From contig NZ_CP162601.1 in NCBI RefSeq assembly GCF_040957575.1, positions 2,542,001-2,606,000 on the forward strand: a stretch of DNA of 64,000 bases, read 5' to 3'. The position numbers were made by a program, and so were the translations under genes. Source of the DNA: Vibrio sp. HB236076 (GTDB taxonomy: Bacteria; Pseudomonadota; Gammaproteobacteria; Enterobacterales; Vibrionaceae). Below the pieces are notes generated by a model, which saw only the letters and a program-made list of their open reading frames with translations, was not told the DNA's origin and searched no databases. Position 1 is the first letter of the stretch, and every line of letters begins with the position of its first letter. Below, one piece after another: positions 1 through 9,129 of this stretch.

Positions 1-30
1 TGCCCAGTTCAAAGCGGAGGGGATGACTGA
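1..30 (+). CDS. pilA: 3' end of a probable type IV pilin gene (partial)
   Basis: The first 30 bases read as nine codons and a stop in one frame (C-P-V-Q-S-G-G-D-D-stop), with the TGA overlapping the pilB ATG as TGATG. A cysteine near the C-terminus fits the disulfide-bonded region of type IV pilins, and a pilin gene directly before pilB is the usual Vibrio order. Only the tail is inside the window, so the identity is inferred from context; a second frame also reaches a stop here. Confidence 0.4.
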   Translation, partial: CPVQSGGDD

Positions 31-1475
31 TGCCGACTCACTCATATCACGACCAGGACTTACCCGAACGCACTTTGTCCTATTGGTTAAAAAAGCTCGA
101 GCACTTAGCCAAACCTGTGATCCCCATTCAACAAACGCCCAAGGCTTTGCGCTTGGGCGGCGTTTTTCAAGCCACTGACAGTGAACTCAAAGAACTGGCG
201 TTTATTTGTCATCAAGATATTGAATGGCAGACGCTAACCCAGTACCAATACCAAGACTATCGACAAGCCTTGTCCCATCACGACCGGGAAATTAACGAGC
301 CGCCACAAGAGCGCCACCAAGCCTTGTCCAACAACCTCACCGCTTTTGAGCGGCTGCTCGAACAGGCCATTACTCAGCAAGTTTCTGATATCCATATCGA
401 AATACTGCAAGAATACGGGCAAATTCGCTGGCGACAACAAGGATTATTGCTCACTCAGCAAAGAGTAACACGAGAACAACACGAGCAACTGTGCGCGCGA
501 TTAAAGGTACTTGCCGAATTGGATCTGGCAGAAAAACGACGCCCACAAGACGGCCGACTCCCTTATCAACCCTCTCGAGGTGAGAATATTGATATTCGCA
601 TTGCGACTCTACCCACCCTGTACGGTGAGAAAATTGTCTTGCGATTGATTAATCAAAACATGCTTCATTGGGGGTTAGAGCAGTTAAACCTACCCTCGCT
701 GGCTTTTGATTTACTCAAGCAAGCCTTGTATCAACCTCAGGGATTGATCCTCATTACCGGCCCGACAGGCAGTGGCAAAACCGTCACCTTATATTCGGCT
801 TTGCGTGAACTCAATCACCCACAACGCAATATCACCACAGTTGAAGATCCAATAGAAATGGCCATCCCTGGTATCAATCAAGTTGCCACACAAAACGCCA
901 TTGGGCTCGACTTTGCTCGCACGCTCAAAGCCATGCTAAGGCAAGATCCTGACGTGATAATGCTGGGTGAGATCCGCGACGAAGAAACGGCAAAGACCGC
1001 CGTTCGCGCGGCACAAACGGGTCATTTGGTCTTATCGACATTACATACCAATGGCGTACTCGCCAGTCGCCACCGCCTGATCGATATGGGCATAGCGAAA
1101 TACCTCCTTGACGAAACACTGCTTGTGATTGTTGCGCAGCGCTTAGTCCGTCGCCTTTGTCCCGATTGTCGTATTCACAGTGGCTCGCCCCCCGCGTCTG
1201 GCGATGGGCATTTCCATCGCCCTGGCACCTATTTTCAGGCCAACCCTGAGGGGTGCGCCAATTGCCAGCATGGCTATCACGGTCGACTTGCTCTGTATGA
1301 AATCATTGACCAAAGTGCTTTAAAAGCATGTGACCGCAAGACAGATATCGCAGCAGAATCGTGGTGGACGTTACAACAAAGTGCCCAACAAGCATTAGAA
1401 CAAGGCCTCACTTCACACGCCGAGGTCGATCGCGTTTTAGGTCTACATCACCTGGCAGGGAGAGAAGCATCATGA
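30..1475 (+). CDS. pilB: Type IV pilus assembly ATPase PilB
   Basis: Cytoplasmic hexameric ATPase that powers pilus extension (GspE/PilB family). Visible features: an N-terminal part with the Asp-rich region at about residues 116-205, Walker A GPTGSGKT at 244-251, Walker B-type DVIMLGEIRDEE at 308-319, and the zinc-binding pairs C377/C380 and C409/C412. At 481 residues it is shorter than the roughly 560-residue Vibrio PilB I remember and nearer to enterobacterial HofB, so the N-terminal MshEN-type region is reduced. The ATG is preceded by GGAGGGG and overlaps the stop of the upstream gene; the end overlaps pilC by ATGA, suggesting translational coupling. Confidence 0.93.
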   Translation: MPTHSYHDQDLPERTLSYWLKKLEHLAKPVIPIQQTPKALRLGGVFQATDSELKELAFICHQDIEWQTLTQYQYQDYRQALSHHDREINEPPQERHQALSNNLTAFERLLEQAITQQVSDIHIEILQEYGQIRWRQQGLLLTQQRVTREQHEQLCARLKVLAELDLAEKRRPQDGRLPYQPSRGENIDIRIATLPTLYGEKIVLRLINQNMLHWGLEQLNLPSLAFDLLKQALYQPQGLILITGPTGSGKTVTLYSALRELNHPQRNITTVEDPIEMAIPGINQVATQNAIGLDFARTLKAMLRQDPDVIMLGEIRDEETAKTAVRAAQTGHLVLSTLHTNGVLASRHRLIDMGIAKYLLDETLLVIVAQRLVRRLCPDCRIHSGSPPASGDGHFHRPGTYFQANPEGCANCQHGYHGRLALYEIIDQSALKACDRKTDIAAESWWTLQQSAQQALEQGLTSHAEVDRVLGLHHLAGREAS

Positions 1476-2686
1476 AGCATCGCAAAGCCACCTGGTTTGA
1501 ATGGCAGGGCTTTGATCGGCAATTGAATTTTCACCAAGGTCGACAATTAGCCAACAATGAGCAAGACATAACCCGCCTTCTCGCCATACAAGGTATTACG
1601 GTTCACGAGGTGAAAAAGCGCCCAGTCTCACGCTGGGAATACTATCGTCATTCCGTACGCCCCCGCGATCGCACTCAATTGATTGGTCAATTAACGTTGT
1701 TGCTGCAGTCCGGTTTAGCCTTGCTGCCTAGCCTAAAACTCTTAAAACAACAACAAACACGTCAGCATTGCCAGCAATTACTCCAGCAGTGGATCACGCA
1801 TTTAGAAAACGGGTGCTCTTTTTCTCAAGCCTTACAAATCAGCACGCCGACTTGGCCGCAGAGCGACTATCAGTACTTCTACATCGCAGAGCAAACCGGC
1901 CAACTTGACCTAATGTGTCAACGTCTCGCAAAGTATTATCAAGGCCGACAACAACGACAAGAAAAACTCGCTCAAGCCTTGCGCTACCCTCTTATCGTAT
2001 TGTCAGTTGCGCTGCTTATTACCTATTTGATGCTAACAAAAATGGTGCCAACCTTTGCTCAAATGTTTGCCCAGTTTGATCACGATCTTCCCTGGTTGAC
2101 GATGAAATTACTGGCGATAAGTGGCTGGGCAACCCAATACAGCCTTTGGGGATTCTTGGCGTTTGTCAGCTTATTTTTTTCATTTAAGCTGATGCTCAAT
2201 TATATCCCATCACTGCAACGGCTAGTGGCAAAAGCACTCTCTGTCACCCCCTTGCTCAACAACTTAATGGCCACTCAATACTACAGTCAATTGTGCGCCA
2301 CGCTCGCCATAACGCTGTCTGCGGGGATTGCGTTGAGCCAAGCATTAAAAACACTACAAGACACAGTACACAACCCGATTGAGCAAGAGAAAATCACCGC
2401 CATCGTCCAAGCTCTAGAGCAAGGGCACGCTTTTTCCACACAATTGACCAAGCACCACTTTCCCGATGACATGATCGCCATGGTCGAATTGGGGGAAAAT
2501 AGCGGTGACTTAGCCGGAGTGTTGACTCAACTGGCGAAAAACTACCAAATCAAAATCGAACAAAAAACCCAGCGCATCATAAGCCTGATTGAACCGACAT
2601 TGATCTTAGGTTTGGGTGCGCTTATTGCTTTCATGATTATGGCCCTTTATATGCCTATCTTTAATCTAATGAATGTAATAATCTAA
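1472..2686 (+). CDS. pilC: Type IV pilus inner-membrane platform protein PilC
   Basis: Polytopic inner-membrane platform that couples the PilB ATPase to pilin extraction. The 404-residue product has two T2SF repeats (about 65-190 and 268-392) and hydrophobic segments at about 172-195, 217-240 and 375-398. The repeats carry the family signatures IAEQTGQL near 138 and ELGENSG near 349. The open frame extends 37 codons further upstream inside pilB, but the ATG at 1472 overlaps the pilB stop (ATGA) and gives the family length, so it is preferred. It lies between pilB and pilD in one operon. Confidence 0.93.
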   Translation: MKHRKATWFEWQGFDRQLNFHQGRQLANNEQDITRLLAIQGITVHEVKKRPVSRWEYYRHSVRPRDRTQLIGQLTLLLQSGLALLPSLKLLKQQQTRQHCQQLLQQWITHLENGCSFSQALQISTPTWPQSDYQYFYIAEQTGQLDLMCQRLAKYYQGRQQRQEKLAQALRYPLIVLSVALLITYLMLTKMVPTFAQMFAQFDHDLPWLTMKLLAISGWATQYSLWGFLAFVSLFFSFKLMLNYIPSLQRLVAKALSVTPLLNNLMATQYYSQLCATLAITLSAGIALSQALKTLQDTVHNPIEQEKITAIVQALEQGHAFSTQLTKHHFPDDMIAMVELGENSGDLAGVLTQLAKNYQIKIEQKTQRIISLIEPTLILGLGALIAFMIMALYMPIFNLMNVII

Positions 2687-2707
2687 CCCTTGGCTCTGAT
2701 TTTAAAC

Positions 2708-3589
2708 ATGATTTCAACTATGACTTATTTTTCCGCCTCACCTATTTGGTTTATCGCCCTATCGAGTCTATTCGGGTTAATTATTGGCAGCTTCCTCAAT
2801 GTTATCATTGTAAGGCTGCCGAAAATAATGGAAAACCAATGGAGACAAGAACTGCGCAACTGCTTTCCAAGCGAGGTTTCAGAATCACAAGAGCCCGTTT
2901 TATCCTTGTCTTTGCCCCGTTCTCATTGCCCTCATTGTCAAACTCCGTTACGCATTCGCGACAACATTCCTCTCATCAGCTTTTTGTGTCTGCGCGGGCG
3001 TTGCCATGCTTGCCGAAGTAAAATCAGTTGGCGTTATCCGCTGGTCGAAGGAATCAGTGCGATGTTAACCCTTGCCATTTTTCTTAAGTACGATTGGACA
3101 CTACTCGCTTTTGCTTACTGCGGCGTGATTTACAGTTTACTCGTCCTTGCTTTGATCGATTGGGATACTTTTCTGTTGCCGGACACCATCACTTTACCGC
3201 TCATGTGGGCTGGGCTTTTAGCGGCCTACTTAGGCATATCTCCCGTGTCGTTAGAACACGCCCTACTCGGTGCGATGGCGGGTTATTTGGTGCTGTGGAC
3301 CTTGTATTGGGCATTTAAGCTTATCACTGGAAAGGAGGGGCTTGGCTACGGAGATTTTAAATTGCTGGCGGCGTTAGGGGCTTGGGTCGGCAGCCTGTAT
3401 TTACTGCCTATTTTATTAATTGCTTCATTTTCGGGGCTGTTTTTGGCACTGATTTTACTGCGTAAACACCAAGGGGATATACAGCAACCGATGCCGTTTG
3501 GGCCAAGCTTAGCCTTTGCTGGGGCATTACTCCTGCTCTGGGGAGAAGACATTGTATCGGCTTACACTCACTTGATTTTGGGGTATTGA
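2708..3589 (+). CDS. pilD: Prepilin peptidase / N-methyltransferase PilD
   Basis: Inner-membrane aspartic protease that cleaves and N-methylates type IV prepilins and, in vibrios, type II secretion pseudopilins. From this start (293 residues) there is a zinc tetracysteine C74/C77 and C99/C102 in the cytoplasmic N-terminal loop, and the two family aspartates lie in IDWDTFLLPD (D151/D153) and GYGDFK (D216). Several hydrophobic segments follow. Three in-frame starts exist (TTG 2690, ATG 2708, ATG 2720), none with a good ribosome site; 2708 best reproduces the remembered distance to the GSFLN motif. It follows pilC by about 20 bases and ends 2 bases before coaE. Confidence 0.92.
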   Translation: MISTMTYFSASPIWFIALSSLFGLIIGSFLNVIIVRLPKIMENQWRQELRNCFPSEVSESQEPVLSLSLPRSHCPHCQTPLRIRDNIPLISFLCLRGRCHACRSKISWRYPLVEGISAMLTLAIFLKYDWTLLAFAYCGVIYSLLVLALIDWDTFLLPDTITLPLMWAGLLAAYLGISPVSLEHALLGAMAGYLVLWTLYWAFKLITGKEGLGYGDFKLLAALGAWVGSLYLLPILLIASFSGLFLALILLRKHQGDIQQPMPFGPSLAFAGALLLLWGEDIVSAYTHLILGY

Positions 3590-3591
3590 TT

Positions 3592-4206
3592 ATGAGTTAT
3601 GTCATTGGATTAACCGGCGGTATCGCCAGTGGTAAAACCACGGTTGCCAATTTATTTCACCAACACTTTGCGATCGATATCGTTGATGCAGACGTAATCG
3701 CCCGTCAAGTTGTCGAGCCGGGCACTCCTGGGCTTAGTGCCATAAAAGAACATTTTGGCTCAGACATTCTCGACTCAGATGGCCATTTAAATCGCCGAGC
3801 ATTAAGAGAGAGAGTTTTCCAATCTCAGGATGACAAGTTATGGTTAAATCAATTGCTTCACCCTATGATTCGAGAAAAAATGTTGGCAGACTTAGAAAAA
3901 ACCACCTCTTCCTACACATTGTTAGTGGTGCCATTATTAGTCGAAAACCATTTACAGTCGTTGTGCGAGCGGGTTTTGGTTGTGGATATCGACACAGATT
4001 GCCAACGGCAAAGAGTCATTCAGCGCGATCGTGTAAGCTCCGAGCAAGCACAACGTATTATTGACGCTCAGGCAAGTCGTGAACAAAGACTCGCCGTCGC
4101 CGATGACGTGATTAATAATCAAGCAGATATAACTGAACTTTTGCAACAAATCACATTACTTCATCAGTTGTATCTAGATATGGCGACCCAAAATGCGCGA
4201 CAATAG
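3592..4206 (+). CDS. coaE: Dephospho-CoA kinase
   Basis: Catalyses the last step of coenzyme A synthesis, ATP-dependent 3'-phosphorylation of dephospho-CoA. The P-loop GGIASGKT is at residues 9-16 of the 204-residue product, followed by the DADVIAR segment typical of the family. The ATG lies 2 bases after the pilD stop; a TTG two codons upstream is less likely. Linkage of coaE to pilD, zapD and yacG is conserved in gammaproteobacteria. Confidence 0.95.
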   Translation: MSYVIGLTGGIASGKTTVANLFHQHFAIDIVDADVIARQVVEPGTPGLSAIKEHFGSDILDSDGHLNRRALRERVFQSQDDKLWLNQLLHPMIREKMLADLEKTTSSYTLLVVPLLVENHLQSLCERVLVVDIDTDCQRQRVIQRDRVSSEQAQRIIDAQASREQRLAVADDVINNQADITELLQQITLLHQLYLDMATQNARQ

Positions 4207-4233
4207 CAGGGAGTTACACTAAGGCTTGCGAAG

Positions 4234-4971
4234 ATGAATACCCATAATTTCGAACACCCTTTAAATGAAAAAACTCGCATTTATTTGCGAGTCGAACACC
4301 TCCTAAAGCAAGCGCAAACCTCTGCGCCACTTAACGATGCCTATCAATACCAAATATTCTTTCGCTCTCTGTTCGACCTATTAGAAATTTTTGAGCAAAT
4401 TCACCTTAAAAGTGAACTGGCCAAAGATTTGGAAAAGCAACGTCAAATGTATCGGCTCTGGATCGGTGTCGATGGTGTCGATCAAGCAATGTTAACGCAA
4501 TTGCTCGATGACATTGATCATGCTCATCGTCAATTAATGAGTGAGCCTCGTATTGGCCAACAATTAAAAGAAGACGGCTTTTTAAGCTCCATTCGTCAAC
4601 GCTTTAGCCTACCAGGAGGAGCGTGTTGCTTTGATCTTCCAGCCTTACATTTTTGGCTAGGTGAAGAAGAAAAAAAAGAACAAGACTCTCAACGTTGGCT
4701 CGATAGCTTGACCGGGTTGAGTGGTGCCTTACAATTGTGGTTAAAACTATGCCGAGAGACGGGTCATTATCAACAGAAAATGGCTCAAGCGGGTTTCTTT
4801 CAAAGTGATGCCAGTGAGGCCAATATTTTACGCCTCGCCATCCCAAGCCATTTTGGTGCCTATCCAATGATATCTGGTCACAAAAATCGCTTTGCGATTA
4901 AGTTCATTAATTTTGACGATGGGCAAGCAAGCACTCAAGATATCGACTTTGAATTAGCGGTCTGCAGTTAA
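4234..4971 (+). CDS. zapD: Cell division protein ZapD
   Basis: FtsZ-binding protein that crosslinks FtsZ filaments and stabilises the Z-ring in the cytoplasm. The 245-residue product begins with the recognisable [18 protein letters not shown] segment and is largely predicted helical with no membrane segment, like the ZapD (YacF) family of about 247 residues. It lies 27 bases after coaE and 18 before yacG, the usual order, so it is probably cotranscribed with both. Confidence 0.93.
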   Translation: MNTHNFEHPLNEKTRIYLRVEHLLKQAQTSAPLNDAYQYQIFFRSLFDLLEIFEQIHLKSELAKDLEKQRQMYRLWIGVDGVDQAMLTQLLDDIDHAHRQLMSEPRIGQQLKEDGFLSSIRQRFSLPGGACCFDLPALHFWLGEEEKKEQDSQRWLDSLTGLSGALQLWLKLCRETGHYQQKMAQAGFFQSDASEANILRLAIPSHFGAYPMISGHKNRFAIKFINFDDGQASTQDIDFELAVCS

Positions 4972-4989
4972 AGAGAACCATACAAACAC

Positions 4990-5175
4990 ATGAAGAAAAT
5001 CATTCACGTTAAATGCCCCCAATGTCAGCAAGCGGTCACTTGGGATAGCACTAGCCCCTATCGACCATTTTGCAGTAAACAGTGCCAAATGATCGACTTT
5101 GGTGAGTGGGCAGATGAAGAAAAAAGTATTCCTGGCGCGCCAGATATGTCTGATGCTGACGGTTGGTCTGAATAG
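4990..5175 (+). CDS. yacG: DNA gyrase inhibitor YacG
   Basis: Small zinc protein that in E. coli binds GyrB and blocks DNA binding. The 61-residue product has the four zinc ligands C9, C12, C28 and C32 and an acidic C-terminal tail (DMSDADG). Length and motif match the family. It is the last gene of the pil-coaE-zapD run and is followed by a strong hairpin terminator. Confidence 0.93.
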   Translation: MKKIIHVKCPQCQQAVTWDSTSPYRPFCSKQCQMIDFGEWADEEKSIPGAPDMSDADGWSE

Positions 5176-5243
5176 CGACCAATTTAAGCTGTGATCCCCT
5201 GCTGATTGCAGGTCCTGCCGTTAAGTGATAATGCAACAAAAAT

Positions 5244-5274
5244 AAAAAAAGCGGAGCCTGAGCTCCGCTTTTTT
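5244..5274. terminator. Bidirectional rho-independent terminator between yacG and rplS
   Basis: Seven-base-pair GC-rich stem (GCGGAGC at 5251-5257 with GCTCCGC at 5262-5268, loop CTGA) flanked by A7 on the left and T6 on the right, so it can terminate the convergent yacG and rplS transcripts. Confidence 0.9.
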
Positions 5275-5298
5275 ATGAGAACGCTATTTGCGATAGCA

Positions 5299-5652
5299 TT
5301 ACTTCTTAGTAAGCTTCTCTTTGATACGAGCCGCTTTACCTGAACGATCACGTAGGTAGTACAACTTGGCACGACGTACTGCACCACGACGTTTCACTTC
5401 AATGCTATCCACAACTGGAGAGTGAGTTTGGAACGTACGCTCAACACCTTCACCGTTAGAAATCTTACGAACTGTGAAAGCAGAGTGTAGACCGCGGTTA
5501 CGTTTACGGATAACGACACCTTCGAACGCCTGTAGACGCTCACGGTCACCTTCTTTTACCTTAACTTGAACCACAACAGTGTCACCTGGTGCGAAAGTTG
5601 GTAGGTCTTGCTTCATTTGCTCTTGCTCAAGAGCTTTGATGATATTACTCAT
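5299..5652 (-). CDS. rplS: 50S ribosomal protein L19
   Basis: Large-subunit protein at the 30S/50S interface. The 117-residue product starts [14 protein letters not shown] and carries the conserved core [16 protein letters not shown] and the basic C-terminus KAARIKEKL. It is the last gene of the rpsP-rimM-trmD-rplS operon, 41 bases after trmD, and ends just before a shared terminator. Confidence 0.98.
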   Translation of the reverse strand: MSNIIKALEQEQMKQDLPTFAPGDTVVVQVKVKEGDRERLQAFEGVVIRKRNRGLHSAFTVRKISNGEGVERTFQTHSPVVDSIEVKRRGAVRRAKLYYLRDRSGKAARIKEKLTKK

Positions 5653-5693
5653 TTCTATATTTCCTAGAATAAACTGATACTAAATAAAATAGG

Positions 5694-6437
5694 TTACTGT
5701 TCGCGGTATTCTTTAATGAACTCCGCCAGTAATTGTTCCTGTTCGTCAGTCAGAGCTAGGTTTTCCAGGAGCTCTGGTCTTCTAAGCCAAGTGCGACCTA
5801 ACGACTGTTTAAGTCGCCAGCGACGGATTGCCTTGTGATTACCGGACTGCAATACCTCTGGTACGGGCAATCCATCTAACACATCAGGGCGCGTGTAATG
5901 CGGGCAGTCTAACAAGCCGTTAGCAAAAGAGTCTTCTTCAGCAGACGCGATATCACCGAGTACTCCAGGTACAAACCGAGAGACAGAGTCAATCAACGTC
6001 ATTGCCGGAAGTTCTCCTCCCGTCATTACAAAATCTCCCACTGACCATTCTTCGTCAACGTGAGACTGAATAATGCGCTCATCTATCCCTTCGTAACGGC
6101 CACAAATCAATAATAAATTATCGCTTTGCGACAGTTCCTCAACGCCTTGTTGGTCGAGTTTGCGACCTTGTGGCGAGAGATAAATGACTTTCGTCTTTCC
6201 CGGTGCTGCGGCTTTTGCATCCGTAATGGCATCGCGCAAAGGCTGTACCATCATGAGCATGCCTGGTCCACCACCATAGGGGCGATCATCAACTGTTCGA
6301 TGCTTATCTAGCGCGTAATCGCGTGGATTCCACACCTGAACATTCAACAATCCTTTTTTAACCGCTTGGCCAGTCACTCCAAAATCCGTAATGCTGCGAA
6401 ACATTTCGGGAAAAAGGCTAATAACGCCAACCCACAT
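5694..6437 (-). CDS. trmD: tRNA (guanine-37-N1)-methyltransferase TrmD
   Basis: Forms m1G37 next to the anticodon of tRNAs reading CNN codons, preventing +1 frameshifts. It is a SPOUT-class knotted methyltransferase; visible conserved blocks are [44 protein letters not shown] and [13 protein letters not shown]. The frame opens four codons earlier at 6449, but ATG 6437 has GGTGA just upstream and matches the remembered Vibrio N-terminus, giving 247 residues. The enzyme sits between rimM (26 bases) and rplS. Confidence 0.96.
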   Translation of the reverse strand: MWVGVISLFPEMFRSITDFGVTGQAVKKGLLNVQVWNPRDYALDKHRTVDDRPYGGGPGMLMMVQPLRDAITDAKAAAPGKTKVIYLSPQGRKLDQQGVEELSQSDNLLLICGRYEGIDERIIQSHVDEEWSVGDFVMTGGELPAMTLIDSVSRFVPGVLGDIASAEEDSFANGLLDCPHYTRPDVLDGLPVPEVLQSGNHKAIRRWRLKQSLGRTWLRRPELLENLALTDEQEQLLAEFIKEYREQ

Positions 6438-6463
6438 TGGTTCACCCATTAATGATTTTGAAA

Positions 6464-7018
6464 TTAAAACCCAGGATCCCAGTCAACTTCGATCCGTTGA
6501 GCATTGCGATCAACGTTTTTGATCACTTGCTCTTCAAGAAACGGAATTAACCGCTCCTTTTTGCCAAAAGCATCTTTAATATTCGCTTGTACGACCAAAA
6601 CATCATTGGAGCCAGTTTCGAGCATATCGTTTACCACACCGAGGTCGTAACCGTTTGTCGTCACTACTTGCATACCAAATAATTCGCGCCAGTAGAATTC
6701 ATCTTCTGACAGTTCCGGCAATACATCTGGGTTAATGGCGATCTCAGCATTAGTCAGTAAGTGAGCGTCTTCACGCATCTCTACACCGTCTAACTTAGCG
6801 ACCATACCTTTGTTATGGCGCTTCCAGCTTTCGACGTTTAACTCAACCCATTTTCCTTGTTGCTTAATGAACCAAGGACGATAATCAAAAATACTTTCCG
6901 CATTGTCTGTGTAGGAAAAAACCTTAAGCCACCCGCGAATTCCATACGTCGAACCCAGCTTACCGACCACGACTTTGTCTGCTGATGAGCTCATTGTTTC
7001 TTTACCTTGCATCGACAT
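6464..7018 (-). CDS. rimM: Ribosome maturation factor RimM
   Basis: Assists maturation of the 30S head by binding S19. The 184-residue product has the N-terminal RimM barrel ([19 protein letters not shown] near residues 16-34) and a C-terminal PRC-type barrel ending EVDWDPGF. It lies 21 bases after rpsP in the trmD operon. An internal ATG at codon 9 is an alternative start; the longer form matches the Vibrio length I remember. Confidence 0.96.
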   Translation of the reverse strand: MSMQGKETMSSSADKVVVGKLGSTYGIRGWLKVFSYTDNAESIFDYRPWFIKQQGKWVELNVESWKRHNKGMVAKLDGVEMREDAHLLTNAEIAINPDVLPELSEDEFYWRELFGMQVVTTNGYDLGVVNDMLETGSNDVLVVQANIKDAFGKKERLIPFLEEQVIKNVDRNAQRIEVDWDPGF

Positions 7019-7039
7019 AAACTAATGACTTCCGAAGAA

Positions 7040-7288
7040 TTAAGCCGCTTTTTGAGCGTCTTTCACTAGTTTAGCAACACGATCAGAAAGTGATGCGCCT
7101 TGACCAACCCAGTGGTTAACGCGATCGAGGTCTAAACGTAGACCTTCTTCTTGACCAGTTGCAGTAGGGTTAAAGAAACCTACTTTCTCGATGAAACGGC
7201 CAGTTGCCGCATTACGGCTGTCCGCTACTACGATTTGATAAAATGGACGCTTTTTAGCGCCGTGACGTGCCAAACGAATGGTTACCAT
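7040..7288 (-). CDS. rpsP: 30S ribosomal protein S16
   Basis: Early-assembling small-subunit protein. The 82-residue product begins [20 protein letters not shown], the family signature. It is the first gene of the rpsP-rimM-trmD-rplS operon and has a good ribosome site (AAGAGGA) upstream of its ATG, a probable promoter and a leader hairpin. Confidence 0.98.
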   Translation of the reverse strand: MVTIRLARHGAKKRPFYQIVVADSRNAATGRFIEKVGFFNPTATGQEEGLRLDLDRVNHWVGQGASLSDRVAKLVKDAQKAA

Positions 7289-7321
7289 GTCGTCCTCTTT
7301 GCTTTCTCAATAATAAAATTA

Positions 7322-7354
7322 ACCCCAAAAAGCGCGTTAATGGCTGTTTGGGGT
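7322..7354 (-). promoter_or_regulatory. Hairpin in the rpsP mRNA leader, attenuator-like
   Basis: ACCCCAAA (7322-7329) and TTTGGGGT (7347-7354) form an 8-bp inverted repeat, extended inside by AGC/GCT after one mismatch. In the rpsP transcript the stem is followed by a U-rich but interrupted stretch (TAATTTTATTATT) and then the ribosome site. It could be a partial terminator or a protein-binding leader; only the hairpin itself is observed. Confidence 0.5.
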
Positions 7355-7378
7355 CTCGTGCCAATTTGAAGCCCCCGA

Positions 7379-7406
7379 ATTTTACTCTTATTGATGGGTT
7401 TTGCAA
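7379..7406 (-). promoter_or_regulatory. Probable sigma-70 promoter of the rpsP operon
   Basis: On the minus strand TTGCAA (7401-7406), a 16-base spacer and TAAAAT (7379-7384) lie about 90 bases upstream of the rpsP start codon and just ahead of the leader hairpin. Confidence 0.6.
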
Positions 7407-7531
7407 GTCTTGGCGTTATTTTTTAGCCAAATATTCCATTCAAGCGTAACGGGGATAGAAAGCGTTAGCATACTTTCATTTTCACTAGAGTTTTGTGCCC
7501 TTCGACCAGATGGGCAAAAGGCGAGTATCAA

Positions 7532-8914
7532 TTAGCGTCCGAACGGTGGAAAACCACCGCCACCGCCCATGCCACCCATCATGCCTTGCATATTGCGCAT
7601 CATGCCTTTCATGCCGCCCTTTTGCATTTTCTTCATCATTTTTTGCATCTGTGTGAATTGCTTCAATAGGCGATTGACGTCTTGAACTTGAGTTCCAGAG
7701 CCAGCAGCAATACGCTTTTTGCGCGATCCTTTAATCACATCAGGGTGTTGTCTTTCTTTCATTGTCATGGAGTTAATGATGGCCTCCATTTGCTTAAACA
7801 TTTTATCGTCAACTTTGTCCTTCACATCCGAAGGCAGTTGAGACATGCCAGGTAGTTTATTCATCATACCCATCATGCCACCCATGTTTTGCATCTGACC
7901 GAGTTGCTCACGAAAATCTTCCAAATCAAAGCCTTTCTTCTCTTTGAATTTTTTGGCCAGTTTTTCGGCTTTATCTTGATCGACATTGCGCTGTAAGTCT
8001 TCAATTAAAGAAAGCACATCTCCCATGCCCAAAATTCGCGAAGCAACGCGATCTGGGTGGAAAGGCTCCAGGGCATCGGTTTTTTCACCAACCCCTAAAA
8101 ACTTAATGGGTTTACCCGTGACATGTCGAACAGATAACGCCGCACCACCACGAGCATCGCCATCAACCTTAGTCAAAACCACACCGGTTAATGGCAAGGC
8201 ATCACCAAAGGCTTTTGCGGTGTTCGCCGCATCTTGACCTGTCATCGCATCAACGACAAAGAGCGTTTCGACGGGGTTGATCGCCTGATGAAGCTGCTGA
8301 ATTTCAGCCATCATATCTTCGTCAATGGCTAAACGCCCTGCGGTATCGACAAGTAGAACATCGTAAAACTTGCGTTTCGCGTGGTCGATTGCCGCATTGG
8401 CAATATCAATGGGCTGCTGATCAGGACTCGACGGGAAAAAGTCAACGCCAACATCCGATGCCAAGGTCTCCAACTGTTTGATCGCTGCAGGGCGATAAAC
8501 ATCGGCGGAGACCACCAGCACTTTTTTCTTATCTCTTTCAGTCAGCAATTTCGACAGTTTACCGACACTGGTGGTTTTACCGGCACCTTGTAAACCCGCC
8601 ATCAGAATAACGGCTGGCGGTTGGGCGGCCAAATTGAGCGCTTCGTTTGACTCACCCATCACCGCTTCTAGCTCGGCCTGAACAATTTTAATAAACTCTT
8701 GGCCTGGGGTCAGTGATTTCGATACTTCAACCCCAACGGCGCCCTCTTTGACGCGTTTGACAAAGTCGCGAACCACCGGCAAGGCAACATCGGCCTCAAG
8801 TAAAGCCATTCGCACTTCGCGCAAGGTTTCTTTTATATTATCTTCGGTCAGCCGACCTTTACCGCTGATGTTTTTCAGCGTTTTGGATAAACGATCCGTT
8901 AAATTATCAAACAT
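7532..8914 (-). CDS. ffh: Signal recognition particle GTPase Ffh
   Basis: Protein part of the bacterial SRP: binds hydrophobic signal sequences and 4.5S RNA and delivers ribosomes to FtsY. In the 460 residues there is an N-terminal helical bundle (1-~95), a G domain with GLQGAGKTT at 107-115, DTAGR at 190-194 and TKVDGDARGG near 248, and a methionine-rich M domain from about 300. The C-terminus from about 405 is a repetitive Met/Gly/Lys tail. It is upstream of rpsP on the same strand but a separate rpsP promoter is visible. ypjD is divergent. Confidence 0.97.
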   Translation of the reverse strand: MFDNLTDRLSKTLKNISGKGRLTEDNIKETLREVRMALLEADVALPVVRDFVKRVKEGAVGVEVSKSLTPGQEFIKIVQAELEAVMGESNEALNLAAQPPAVILMAGLQGAGKTTSVGKLSKLLTERDKKKVLVVSADVYRPAAIKQLETLASDVGVDFFPSSPDQQPIDIANAAIDHAKRKFYDVLLVDTAGRLAIDEDMMAEIQQLHQAINPVETLFVVDAMTGQDAANTAKAFGDALPLTGVVLTKVDGDARGGAALSVRHVTGKPIKFLGVGEKTDALEPFHPDRVASRILGMGDVLSLIEDLQRNVDQDKAEKLAKKFKEKKGFDLEDFREQLGQMQNMGGMMGMMNKLPGMSQLPSDVKDKVDDKMFKQMEAIINSMTMKERQHPDVIKGSRKKRIAAGSGTQVQDVNRLLKQFTQMQKMMKKMQKGGMKGMMRNMQGMMGGMGGGGGFPPFGR

Positions 8915-9129
8915 GCTGCTCTCTTCGCTTCGTTCTGCGACAATGCATTGAGTATAACCTAGCCAAACTGGAAGTCATACCCATCTCTGTATTCCATACA
9001 AATTGATATGGGGATAGAACACCTAAATTTCACCCGATCGATATAAAGAATTTATAGGTATCTAGGCGCACTCCTTGCTATGATGGTGGTTTGAGTTTTT
9101 ATCGTAACAATAAGAGTAAGCGAACATTC

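Noticed and set aside
7480..7531. ffh terminator
   Set aside because: A short GCCC/GGGC inverted repeat lies after the stop, but the stem is only four strong pairs with a bulge and no T-run.
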